Shown: one piece after another, positions 1-6,783 of the stretch
Position numbering within the stretch: position 1 is the first letter of the stretch
Layout of the letters: every line of letters begins with the position of its first letter
Assembly: GCA_002432555.1 (NCBI GenBank)
Contig: DJFO01000421.1
Coordinates: 1 to 8,804 of the forward strand
Source of the DNA: Marinagarivorans sp. UBA5870
GTDB lineage: Bacteria > Pseudomonadota > Gammaproteobacteria > Pseudomonadales > Cellvibrionaceae
Direction: 5' to 3'
Length of the DNA stretch: 8,804 bases
The notes under the pieces: generated by a model
Told to the model about the DNA's origin: nothing
The model's database searches: none
The model's input: only the letters and a program-made list of their open reading frames with translations
Position numbers and translations under genes: made by a program

Positions 1-587
1 TCGTGGGTGATCATGAACACCGTCAGGTCCAGGCTGTCGGCCAGGTCGCGGATCAGTTCGTCGAAGGCCGCCGCGCCGATTGGGTCGAGACCCGAGGTGG
101 GCTCGTCGAGGAAGAGCAGATCCGGCCGATGCAACACCGCGGCGGCAAGTGCCAAACGCTGCTTCTGTCCACCGCTCATGGTGCCCGCCAGCTGGCGCTG
201 GCGACCCGCCAAATCGTAAAGCTCCATCAGCTCCGCCACCCGCAGGTTTGCCGCCGCGCGCGGTAGTCCGTAAATGCGAGCCACGAAAGCCAGGTTTTCC
301 GCCACCGTCAAGTTGCCGTACAGGGAAAACTTCTGGGTCATATAACCAATGCGCCGCCGCACGGCTTCAGCCTGCTCGGGCAGCGGCTGTCCCAGCACCT
401 TGATTGAGCCGGCGGAGGGAGTCAGCAGGCCCGTCAACATGCGGATGGCGGTGGATTTGCCACTGCCGTTGGGGCCGAGAAAGCCGTAAATGCGCGCCCG
501 CGGAATTTGCAAGCTCACCTGGTTGACGGCCGTGAGTTTGCCGAAGCGGCGCGTCATGCCCAGGGTTTCGATCGCCCAGTCGCTCAC
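1..587 (-). CDS. ABC-2 type exporter ATP-binding protein, partial (C-terminus beyond window)
   Basis: Nucleotide-binding subunit that would power an ABC-2 exporter at the cytoplasmic face of the inner membrane. The 195 visible residues carry nearly the whole ATPase core in order: Walker A GPNGSGKST (38-46), Q-loop in MTQKFSLYGNL (Gln85), signature MSGGQKQR (137-144), Walker B LLFLDEP (157-163), D-loop SGLDP, and the switch His195 at the cut edge. The start is GTG at 587, overlapping the adaptor's stop as GTGA and preceded by GGAGG with a 7-base spacer. An ATG at 594 is in another frame. Position after a TetR gene and a HlyD-type adaptor matches the E. coli ybhGFSR layout, and the Q-loop region resembles YbhF-type ATPases. 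YbhF has two fused ATPase domains; whether this protein does cannot be seen. Membrane subunits should lie to the left. The substrate is unknown. Confidence 0.93.
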   Translation of the reverse strand, partial: MSDWAIETLGMTRRFGKLTAVNQVSLQIPRARIYGFLGPNGSGKSTAIRMLTGLLTPSAGSIKVLGQPLPEQAEAVRRRIGYMTQKFSLYGNLTVAENLAFVARIYGLPRAAANLRVAELMELYDLAGRQRQLAGTMSGGQKQRLALAAAVLHRPDLLFLDEPTSGLDPIGAAAFDELIRDLADSLDLTVFMITH

Positions 588-1543
588 CGGTCATCCTCCG
601 GCAGCAGTACCTGGGCAGTCAGTCCCGCCGGCAGGTCGACAGCATCGGCGCCGAGGGCGACCTCCGTCAGGTAAACCAACCGCGTGCGCTCCTTCTGATT
701 GAGTGCGTAAAAGGGCGTAAAAGCAGGCTCCGCGCTGATGGACCTGATGTGGCCGACCAGCGTGCGGTCGATCCCGTCCACCCGCACCTGCAACGCGTTG
801 CCCTCATGCAGTGCGGCGCGATACGTCTGCGGCAGGTAGATCCGCGCGTAGGGCGCGCGCTCCACCAGCAGCACCGCCAGCACCGCACCCGCCGCCACGC
901 GATCACCAGCGAGCCACGGCAGCGCGTCGACCCGACCGTCGCGGGTCGCGGTGACGGACAAATCCGCCAGATTTTTTTGCTCTAATTCGAGCAGAGCCGC
1001 GGCCGCGGCGACTTGCGCCTGGGCCTGGCGCACCTGTTCCACTCGAGTGCCCGCCACCAGCAGTTGCCATTGCTCGTGCGCGTCCTTCACCGCTGCCTGC
1101 GCCGCGTCCCGCTGGGCGAGCGCCTGGTCGAACTCCGCCTTGCCGGCTAATTTTTGCTGGTAGATGGCTCGCACCCGCTCCAATTGATTGGACGCCGCCA
1201 AGGCCCCGGCTTCCGCGCCTTCGAGGCGCGCCTGGGCCGCAGCAATCTGCTCTGCGCGGGCGCCGTTTTGCAGTTCGGCCAATTGCGCCGCCGCTCGTTC
1301 AGCTTCAGCGGCGGCCTGGGCGACCCGCGCGGCCTGGCGCCGGTCGTCGAGGCGCAAGAGCAGCTGTCCCGTGGTCACGTTCTGCCCCTCGGCCACCAGC
1401 ACCTCGGTTATCACTTCCGCCGCGGTCGCCGTGAGAGTAATGCGATCGCGCTCCAAGGTGCCGAGGGCAATCTCGGGGGCACCGCGACTGCAGCCAACCA
1501 AGGCCGCCACCAAACCCATCCATTTCCACCATGTTCCGCTCAT
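584..1543 (-). CDS. HlyD/YbhG-family periplasmic adaptor lipoprotein of ABC exporter
   Basis: Membrane fusion (adaptor) protein that would link the ABC-2 exporter to an outer-membrane channel. The 319 residues start with a hydrophobic segment ending in a lipobox LVGC (Cys18), so it is probably a lipoprotein. Then come a first lipoyl half-motif (about 40-66, with VAEGQNVTTGQLLLRLDD), a long Ala/Gln/Glu-rich helical hairpin (about 67-195), the second lipoyl half (about 196-225, DGRVDALPWLAGDRVAAG) and a beta-barrel region to the end. The start chosen is ATG 1543, which has AGGAG 6 bases upstream. An in-frame ATG at 1567 would overlap the tetR stop, lacks a comparable site, and would put charged residues before the signal peptide. 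The gene follows tetR by 16 bases and overlaps the ATPase start by 4, so the three are likely one transcript. The family is clear, the cargo is not. Confidence 0.9.
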   Translation of the reverse strand: MSGTWWKWMGLVAALVGCSRGAPEIALGTLERDRITLTATAAEVITEVLVAEGQNVTTGQLLLRLDDRRQAARVAQAAAEAERAAAQLAELQNGARAEQIAAAQARLEGAEAGALAASNQLERVRAIYQQKLAGKAEFDQALAQRDAAQAAVKDAHEQWQLLVAGTRVEQVRQAQAQVAAAAALLELEQKNLADLSVTATRDGRVDALPWLAGDRVAAGAVLAVLLVERAPYARIYLPQTYRAALHEGNALQVRVDGIDRTLVGHIRSISAEPAFTPFYALNQKERTRLVYLTEVALGADAVDLPAGLTAQVLLPEDDR

Positions 1544-1559
1544 ACTTTTCTCCTGTCGA

Positions 1560-2180
1560 TCACACATCGGGCACCAGCAACCCCTCGGTCAAAACGCGCA
1601 TATTGTGTTGCGCGAGTGCCGCGAGATAGGCGGGTGTCAATTGAATGCCCTGCAGTGCCAACATGGCCGGCGGGGCAAGAAACGGGAAAACCATCAGGCT
1701 GATAAAACTCAGGCGCGCCATGTCGGGCGCCGCGGCGAAACGCAAGCGCTGCGGGCGGACAAATACGGCTTCCTCGAGGCGACGCAGCAGCGGCGCTAAG
1801 ATTTTTTCGATGATTTGTCGCTGCGGACTCGGCTCATGTTCCATCATGACTCGCGCCACCAGGCGCGGCAGATCCGGGTTGTCGCCCATGATGCGGTAGT
1901 AGGTCTCGAGCAGGGCGGACACACTGTCGCCGCTCGGCTGCTCGAGCCGCGCAAACTGCTCGAATATCGGTTGTGCCGTCTCGCGCAGCATCGCCTCGAA
2001 CAATCCGGCCTTGTCGCGGAAGTAATAGCGAATCAGGGCGGAATTCACGCCCGCGTGCTGCGCGAGCAGGCGGATGGAAACCTGCTGATAAGCCTTGGCC
2101 ACAAACAGCCGGCGGGCGGCCTGGATCAAGCGCGCTCGCGCGTCAGTCGCCCCCTTGGGTCGTCCCGGCACCTGGGCCAT
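1560..2180 (-). CDS. TetR-family transcriptional regulator (CecR-like position)
   Basis: Likely ligand-responsive repressor of the exporter genes that follow it. The 206-residue length is typical of TetR proteins. The N-terminal DNA-binding domain spans about residues 12-60, with the helix-turn-helix at about 33-55 (VSIRLLAQHAGVNSALIRYYF) followed by the usual DKAGLFEAML helix. The rest is an all-helical ligand and dimer domain that cannot be assigned a ligand. Start ATG 2180 is preceded by only a weak purine-rich GGAAAAA. The gene is first in the tetR-adaptor-ATPase run, the same order as E. coli cecR-ybhG-ybhF, which suggests autoregulation and local control. Orthology to CecR is inferred from order and domain type only. 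Confidence 0.9.
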   Translation of the reverse strand: MAQVPGRPKGATDARARLIQAARRLFVAKAYQQVSIRLLAQHAGVNSALIRYYFRDKAGLFEAMLRETAQPIFEQFARLEQPSGDSVSALLETYYRIMGDNPDLPRLVARVMMEHEPSPQRQIIEKILAPLLRRLEEAVFVRPQRLRFAAAPDMARLSFISLMVFPFLAPPAMLALQGIQLTPAYLAALAQHNMRVLTEGLLVPDV

Positions 2181-2192
2181 AAGTTTTTCCGG

Positions 2193-2210
2193 TAATTCAT
2201 CAGGTGATTA
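2193..2210. promoter_or_regulatory. Candidate TetR operator upstream of tetR
   Basis: The core TCATCAGGTGA (2197-2207) is an 11-base imperfect palindrome with four of five arm pairs matching, flanked by TAAT on one side and TTA on the other. It sits 17 bases upstream of the tetR start in AT-rich DNA where a promoter for the operon would lie. TetR proteins commonly bind palindromes at their own promoters. No clear -35/-10 pair was identified, so this is a position-based inference. Confidence 0.35.
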
Positions 2211-2292
2211 AAATAAGCCGCGATCAGAGGTAAAGCCAGCGCGAAAATTCATCGGGATGCGGGAAATCGAGTAAAGATAGGCTGGGCAACGC

Positions 2293-2324
2293 GAGGCGCC
2301 GACGCCGCCTGGACGCGGCGCCTC
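2293..2324 (-). terminator. Hairpin after the DUF378 gene, possible terminator
   Basis: A perfect 9-base-pair GC-rich stem, GAGGCGCCG (2293-2301) with CGGCGCCTC (2316-2324), and a 14-base loop. It begins 5 bases past the TAA of the DUF378 gene. No strong run of T follows on the minus strand, so it may be a weak or Rho-assisted terminator or an mRNA-stabilising hairpin. It separates this gene from the exporter operon. Confidence 0.45.
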
Positions 2325-2328
2325 CGGA

Positions 2329-2619
2329 TTAGCGAACGCCGTTAGCTTTGCGGTGAGAAAGTTTGCTGCAGGTGTAGAGAGTCCAAAGCGCCGCCAGGCC
2401 GACCAAAGCATAAACCAGTCGGGAGAGCGACGTTTCCTCACCAAAGATGGCGGCGACCAAATCAAAGTCGAACGCCCCCACCAAACCCCAGTTGAGGGCG
2501 CCGATGATCACCAGCGCAAGGGCCAGCCAGTCGATAGCCGATAAGGAGCGCTTAGCGAGGCCGTTGGCGCGGCGGTCGGGGGTATAACGTCTTTCAGTGG
2601 AATGGGTTGTAGTTGCCAT
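2329..2619 (-). CDS. DUF378-family small inner-membrane protein
   Basis: A 96-residue membrane protein of unknown function matching the DUF378 (YuzA-like) family. After a charged 28-residue N-terminus come helix 1 (about 29-48), containing the family hallmark IIGALNWGLVGAFDFDLV, a short acidic loop (GEETS), and helix 2 (about 66-84, SRLVYALVGLAALWTLY). A basic tail ends the protein. The start ATG 2619 has AGGAG 6 bases upstream, a strong site. It is transcribed toward the exporter operon, but 148 bases and a GC-rich hairpin separate it from tetR, so it is probably its own unit. Family assignment is confident; the role is not known. Confidence 0.9.
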   Translation of the reverse strand: MATTTHSTERRYTPDRRANGLAKRSLSAIDWLALALVIIGALNWGLVGAFDFDLVAAIFGEETSLSRLVYALVGLAALWTLYTCSKLSHRKANGVR

Positions 2620-2787
2620 AGAGTTCTCCTATTTTGGGTCGGTTCGCGAGCCGAGCGTCGTCAGCCCGCTCGTCACAGGGACATAGCAACCCTTATGCCG
2701 AGCGAGAAAATCCGGGAGTCGAGCGCCAATAGCGGGAAACAGCCGCAATTTGGGCTGCAAGAATTACAGGAGTTTGTACGCGGCGAA

Positions 2788-2802
2788 GCCGGCAGCGCCG
2801 GC
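2788..2802. repeat. Small perfect hairpin GCCGGC-AGC-GCCGGC
   Basis: GCCGGC repeats around a 3-base loop; since GCCGGC is itself palindromic it can fold on either strand. It directly abuts the 19-base tandem repeat, and another GCCGGC (2880-2885) lies just past the other end of that array. It may be part of a transcription end or repeat structure; function is unknown. Confidence 0.4.
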
Positions 2803-2876
2803 TGAGCCTTGATATTGAGAGTGAGCCTTGATATTGAGAGTGAGCCTTGATATTGAGAGCGAGTCTTGACCGATAG
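2803..2876. repeat. 19-bp tandem repeat, three exact copies plus one degenerate copy
   Basis: The unit TGAGCCTTGATATTGAGAG occurs exactly at 2803-2821, 2822-2840 and 2841-2859, and is followed by a decayed copy starting CGAGTCTTGA (2860-2876). The array lies in the 284-base gap between the synthetase stop and the DUF378 start. It has no unique spacers, so it is not a CRISPR array. It is bracketed by GCCGGC motifs. It resembles a small minisatellite; binding or termination roles are untested. Confidence 0.9.
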
Positions 2877-2887
2877 GCCGCCGGCTC

Positions 2888-2903
2888 CGCGCGGAAACGC
2901 GCG
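2888..2903 (-). terminator. Hairpin directly after the A-T-TE gene, possible terminator
   Basis: A 6-base-pair stem CGCGCG/CGCGCG with a 4-base loop (GAAA on the plus strand, TTTC on the minus strand). It lies immediately beyond the TAA stop of the synthetase gene (2904-2906). No T-run follows on the minus strand, so intrinsic termination is not certain. Confidence 0.35.
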
Positions 2904-5480
2904 TTAAAGATAAAGACGCAACCGAGCCGCGAGGTCCTGCACTATGCCCTCGCGCAGCATGCCGAGGTGATCCCCGTTAACTTCGTGCACCCGAAGACTC
3001 GGCAAATATCGACCCCAGCCAAGATCCGCGCTGGGCGGTTCGAACTCGGTGCGTTCTTTTGCCTTGAACAGCAGGACCGGCTCGGTAAACGGGCGCGGCT
3101 GATAACCGCGCGAAGCGGTGGCTCGGGCGCTCGCCCGCTCGTCCACCACCGGTGCCAGGCCCGATTTCGCCAGCCACTTGTGTTTAATTTTTGCCATGAG
3201 CGCGCGATTGAAATAGGCGCCGCGCTCGCGCAGGATTTTTTTCATATGCAGCAGCATTTTTTGCGCGGGGGACAGACTGCGCCAAAAACCCGGAGCGTGG
3301 GTGTCCAACATCGCAACCAGGGCTACCTCTTCGCCCCGCTCACGCAGCAGCCGCGCGACTTCCAGCGCAATTATGCCGCCGAATGATTCGCCGGCCAGGT
3401 AATAAGGCCCCTTCGCTTGGAACGCGACTATGCTCTGCAGGTAACGCGCGGCTATTTTGTCCACGCTCAGCAGGTCCTGCACCGCCGCTGCGTCCGTGCC
3501 CTGCTGCATCAGGAGGACTTCTTCCGCGAGATACACGCCGCACACGGTTCGCTGGGTCTGCAGGGCCAATGCAAGGTCGCGGTACAGGAGCACTCCATAC
3601 AGACAAAATAAAGGCGCGTCCGTATTGCCGTGTTTCAAGACCACCACATCTCCGACGCCGGGCGCCGGCTTTTCCTGCTCCAGCAGTTCCGCCAATTCGC
3701 GCACCGTCGGATGGCTGAGCAAAAAACTGATGGGAATGAAGCGGGCGTATTTTTTGTCGACTGCCATCAGATAGCGGACGGCGGTCAGGGAGTCGCCGCC
3801 CAGCTCAAAAAAACTGTGGTCTATGCCGATGCTGTCAAGGGCAAAAAGGTCTTGCAGTATGGCCAACAAATCCATTTGCACCTGCGTGGTCGCCGCGGCG
3901 AAGCCGCCCGACAACAACAAGTTAGCGGCACTCGGCGCGGGCAGTTGGCTGCGGTCCAATTTACCATTGTGATTGAGGGGCAGTTTTCCCAGCCGGACAA
4001 ACAGCGGCGGAATCATATAGTCCGGCAGGTGCTGGCGCAGATGGTGGTGGATGTAGGCCGCGTCCACCGCCTCGTCCTCGTGCAATACCAGGTAGCCCAC
4101 CAGCGTCGGCTCCGTCTGATCCGCCAGTTTTTTGGCCACCACCACGCAGTCGCTGACGGCCGTCAAACTTTTTAATTGCTGCTCGATTTCGAGAAGCTCG
4201 ACGCGCATGCCGCGCACTTGCACTTGAAAATCCGCGCGACCGAGCAATTCAACATAACCCTCGGCGTCGAACCGACCAACATCGCCTATGGCGTAATACC
4301 GCTCGCCATCGATTTCGAGAAACTTTTCCGCGGTGAGCGTTGGCTGGTTCAGATAACCGGTTACGAGACCAGGGCCGGCGAAATACACCTGTCCGACGGC
4401 GCCTTGCGACACGGCTCGCCCCTCGGCGTCCAAGATTTTCAAGCGCACGTCGGCGAAGGGTGTGCCCACCTTGGTGCGGATGATGGTGTGCGAGCGCGAC
4501 ACGGGGTAGGTGCATCCCATGCAACTGATCTCGCTGCTGCCGTAGATCACGTAAACTTCCGCGTGGCGAAAAATCCGCTTGAGGCTCTCGAGGATTTCCG
4601 GCGGGACCATGTCGCCACCCGATGAGACGTGGCGCAAGTGATCAAAGGCCGCCAGCCCCGGCCCGTTATTTTCGATATAAGGCAGCAGCTGTTTCAGCAG
4701 GCTGGGCCCGAAATGGAAGACGGTGGAGCGCGCAACTGCAGCGCTCAGTTTGGCCATGTCCAGCACCTGTTCCCGCGGCAGCAAATTGACCTCCGCCCCC
4801 ACAGCGAGCGGTGCCAGTAATTCGAACAAACTAATACTGAAAGTAAACCGCGCGGCCGCAATAAATTTATCGGCGGAGCAAAAGCCAAAACGTTCCGCGG
4901 CGGTCTTGATGTAGTGCAGCAGGTTCGCGTGGGTTGCGACAACCCCTTTGGGTTTGCCGGTAGTGCCGGAGGTGAAAAAAATATGCGAGATATCGTCGAG
5001 CGCGAGGGCCACCGCCGGGTTTTCCACCGCGGTTGCACCAGTTGCTGTGGGTATGGTGAGATCGATAAAAGATTTTTGGAAAGACGGCGGCAGATAGGCG
5101 CAATCACCCAGCCCGAGAATCAACCGCGGCTGCACCTCGTCGAGAATGACGGCGATGCGGTTGATGGGAAAACCGGGATCGACCGGTACATAGACCGCGC
5201 CCAATTTATGGAGCGCGAGAATCGCCACCAGAATTTCCAGGGCGGGCGGCGCGCACACCACGACGCGTTCGCCTTTTTGCAAACCGCAGCGGCCGAGGTA
5301 GTGAGCGAGCTGGTTAGCGCGCACGTTTAATTCGCCGTAGGTCAGCGATTTATCCTGGCAGCGCGCCGCCGTTTTGTCACCCTGCTGCTGCGCCTGCCAT
5401 TCGATCAGGCGCACCAGAGGCACTGGGGCAAATGCGGGTGAAGCCGGCTGTTGCAATTGGGGAAGCGCCACAGATCTCAC
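2904..5480 (-). CDS. Stand-alone NRPS-like synthetase, domains A-T-TE, non-amino-acid adenylation domain
   Basis: An 858-residue single module that should activate an acid as its adenylate, load it on a phosphopantetheine arm and release it through a thioesterase. The A domain (about 24-515) shows A1 LTYGEL (46-51), A2 LGAVYVPVD (93-101), A3 FFTSGTTGKPKG (168-179), A7 GD (399-400), A8 GRADFQVQVRG (414-424) and A10 NGKLDR with Lys507. The carrier domain (about 533-602) has FFELGGDSL with Ser564. The thioesterase (about 615-858) has GESFGG with Ser699, Asp726 and His838, a complete triad. There is no condensation domain. In A4 the expected FDxS is FSIS, with Ser215 at the amine-binding Asp235 position of GrsA. 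A5 is YGSSE rather than YGPTE. Start GTG 5480 overlaps the HPPD stop as GTGA, with GAGG upstream. This architecture is known from enzymes such as ralfuranone and atromentin synthetases, which dimerise aryl-pyruvates. The substrate here is inferred only: homogentisate or an aryl-pyruvate. Confidence 0.93.
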   Translation of the reverse strand: MRSVALPQLQQPASPAFAPVPLVRLIEWQAQQQGDKTAARCQDKSLTYGELNVRANQLAHYLGRCGLQKGERVVVCAPPALEILVAILALHKLGAVYVPVDPGFPINRIAVILDEVQPRLILGLGDCAYLPPSFQKSFIDLTIPTATGATAVENPAVALALDDISHIFFTSGTTGKPKGVVATHANLLHYIKTAAERFGFCSADKFIAAARFTFSISLFELLAPLAVGAEVNLLPREQVLDMAKLSAAVARSTVFHFGPSLLKQLLPYIENNGPGLAAFDHLRHVSSGGDMVPPEILESLKRIFRHAEVYVIYGSSEISCMGCTYPVSRSHTIIRTKVGTPFADVRLKILDAEGRAVSQGAVGQVYFAGPGLVTGYLNQPTLTAEKFLEIDGERYYAIGDVGRFDAEGYVELLGRADFQVQVRGMRVELLEIEQQLKSLTAVSDCVVVAKKLADQTEPTLVGYLVLHEDEAVDAAYIHHHLRQHLPDYMIPPLFVRLGKLPLNHNGKLDRSQLPAPSAANLLLSGGFAAATTQVQMDLLAILQDLFALDSIGIDHSFFELGGDSLTAVRYLMAVDKKYARFIPISFLLSHPTVRELAELLEQEKPAPGVGDVVVLKHGNTDAPLFCLYGVLLYRDLALALQTQRTVCGVYLAEEVLLMQQGTDAAAVQDLLSVDKIAARYLQSIVAFQAKGPYYLAGESFGGIIALEVARLLRERGEEVALVAMLDTHAPGFWRSLSPAQKMLLHMKKILRERGAYFNRALMAKIKHKWLAKSGLAPVVDERASARATASRGYQPRPFTEPVLLFKAKERTEFEPPSADLGWGRYLPSLRVHEVNGDHLGMLREGIVQDLAARLRLYL

Positions 5481-6511
5481 ACCAAAACACCTCGGCGTTC
5501 TTGGTCAAGTTCAATCGACTCGAACAGGGCCTGGAAATTGCCTTCGCCGAAACCGGGGTTGCCTTTGCGCTGAATGAATTCAAAGAAAATCGGGCCTATG
5601 CTGTTTTTGGTGAAAATCTGCAGCAGGAACCCGCCCCCCTGCTCTTCACCACCGTCGATGAGAATTTTGCGCTCGCGCAGACGATCCACCACCTCTCCGT
5701 GACCCGGCAGGCGGGAATTCACTTTTTCGTAATAGGTATCGGGGGTGTGCTGAAAAGGCACGCCCTGGGTATCGAGACTCTCCACCGTCCGATAAATATC
5801 GCTGCTCAAGAGCGCTATGTGCTGAATGCCTTCACCATTGTATTCACGGATGAACTCGGCGATCTGCGATTTATCGTCTTTGGTTTCGTTGAGCGGAATG
5901 ATGACACGACCACAGGGACTCGCCACCACTTCACTGTAAAGACCGGTCTTTTTGCCCTCGATGTGGAACGAGCGGATGCGCCGGAATCCGAAGACCGTTT
6001 CATAAAAACGGCACATGCGCTCGACGCCGCCGCGGTTGAGGTTGTGCGTCAGGTGGTCGATTCGCTCCAGGCAGCTATCCGACGCGGGCGTGTAAGTGCG
6101 CGTGTAATTAAATTCGGCAAACAGCTTGCGCTCCGCTGCATCGTCCACCAGATAAATCAGCGATTGGCCGACGCCGTGCACGGCGGGAATATCGTAGTCT
6201 TTCAAGGTTGCGGGTGTTGCGCCCAGTTTAACGGCCAACTCGAAAGCCGCTTTGGAGTTGGCGACCTTGAAACCCATGGCGCTCGCGCCCCGATAATGCA
6301 CCGCCCGAAACATTTCAGCGTTGCCGCCGCTCGACGGGTTGGAAATAAAATGAATATGGCCTTGGTGGTGCAGCGTGATCGGGCGGCTTTGATGCCGGCC
6401 GACTTGCGCAAAGCCCATCTGGGCGAAGAGTTTGGTCAAGGACCGCGGCTGGCTGCCGGAAAATTCAAGAAAGGACAAATCCATGACCTGAACAAAATCC
6501 GCATTAACCAT
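5477..6511 (-). CDS. hppD: 4-hydroxyphenylpyruvate dioxygenase
   Basis: A non-haem iron dioxygenase that converts 4-hydroxyphenylpyruvate and O2 to homogentisate and CO2 in the cytoplasm (tyrosine breakdown; also the route to pyomelanin). The 344 residues include the iron ligands His153 (IDHLTHN), His231 (NGEGIQHIAL) and Glu311 (FFEFIQRKG). Substrate-pocket residues typical of HPPD are also present: Ser193, Asn208 in IPLNE, Gln216, Gln230 and Gln298. The gating C-terminal helix (GFGEGNFQALFESIE) is intact, so the enzyme looks functional and close to proteobacterial HPPDs. I chose ATG 6511, preceded by GAGG with an 8-base spacer; this gives a length close to the roughly 357 of the Pseudomonas enzyme. 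The in-frame ATG 6532 is possible, and the open frame back to 6679 has no HPPD character. The stop overlaps the synthetase start by 4 bases, so the two are likely cotranscribed and translationally coupled. Confidence 0.95.
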   Translation of the reverse strand: MVNADFVQVMDLSFLEFSGSQPRSLTKLFAQMGFAQVGRHQSRPITLHHQGHIHFISNPSSGGNAEMFRAVHYRGASAMGFKVANSKAAFELAVKLGATPATLKDYDIPAVHGVGQSLIYLVDDAAERKLFAEFNYTRTYTPASDSCLERIDHLTHNLNRGGVERMCRFYETVFGFRRIRSFHIEGKKTGLYSEVVASPCGRVIIPLNETKDDKSQIAEFIREYNGEGIQHIALLSSDIYRTVESLDTQGVPFQHTPDTYYEKVNSRLPGHGEVVDRLRERKILIDGGEEQGGGFLLQIFTKNSIGPIFFEFIQRKGNPGFGEGNFQALFESIELDQERRGVLV

Positions 6512-6766
6512 TGCCGTGACCTCACACTTCATTATTATCGGACCTGCGAAAGCTGCGCAGTTGGTATGGCATGCTGGATTGCAAAAAGGCAGCCACTTTT
6601 GGTACCCGCCCAAGTTTTTTTGGGGAATCGACAGACGAACGGCGTAAAATGCGGGTTCAATTGAGCCAAGGCACCGCATTTGGGGGAAAAAATCGTGGAG
6701 TCTGTTGACTACCTGTGGCGTGCCTATTGCGAAAAAGCCCCATGGCGGAGGACCTTCTCGCCGGCG

Positions 6767-6783
6767 TGTAAAAGCCTTCGACA
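6767..6783. promoter_or_regulatory. Candidate operator-like palindrome
   Basis: TGTAAAAGCCTTCGACA is a 17-base imperfect palindrome of form TGT-N2-AAG-C-CTT-N2-ACA, with six of eight arm pairs matching. It lies about 256 bases upstream of HPPD and 214 upstream of the reductase. It starts with TGTAAA, as TyrR-type boxes do, but the spacing and second half do not fit the TGTAAA-N6-TTTACA consensus, so no regulator is named. Confidence 0.25.

Noticed and set aside
367..594. ATG 594 as start of the ABC ATPase
   Set aside because: It is in a different frame from the Walker A and signature motifs; GTG 587 is in frame with a good ribosome binding site.
2602..2805. 67-codon plus-strand frame upstream of DUF378
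   Set aside because: No family likeness, and it runs over the DUF378 ribosome binding site and a hairpin on the opposite strand.
2803..2876. CRISPR array
   Set aside because: Copies are directly adjacent with no spacers, and no cas genes are present; the same holds for the 6900 and 8735 arrays.
3630..4625. Long plus-strand open frames opposite the synthetase
   Set aside because: They lie antisense to clear A and carrier domain coding sequence and show no domain motifs; high GC makes such frames common.
5477..6511. 4-hydroxymandelate synthase instead of HPPD
   Set aside because: The pocket residues (IPLNE, LLQIF) and the C-terminal gating helix match HPPD closely.
5432..6664. 410-codon plus-strand open frame opposite HPPD
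   Set aside because: It is the antisense shadow of a gene with all HPPD catalytic residues; its translation resembles no family I know.
6512..6679. N-terminal extension of HPPD to 6679
   Set aside because: The extra residues have no homology to HPPD and no ribosome binding site; ATG 6511 with GAGG upstream gives a normal length.
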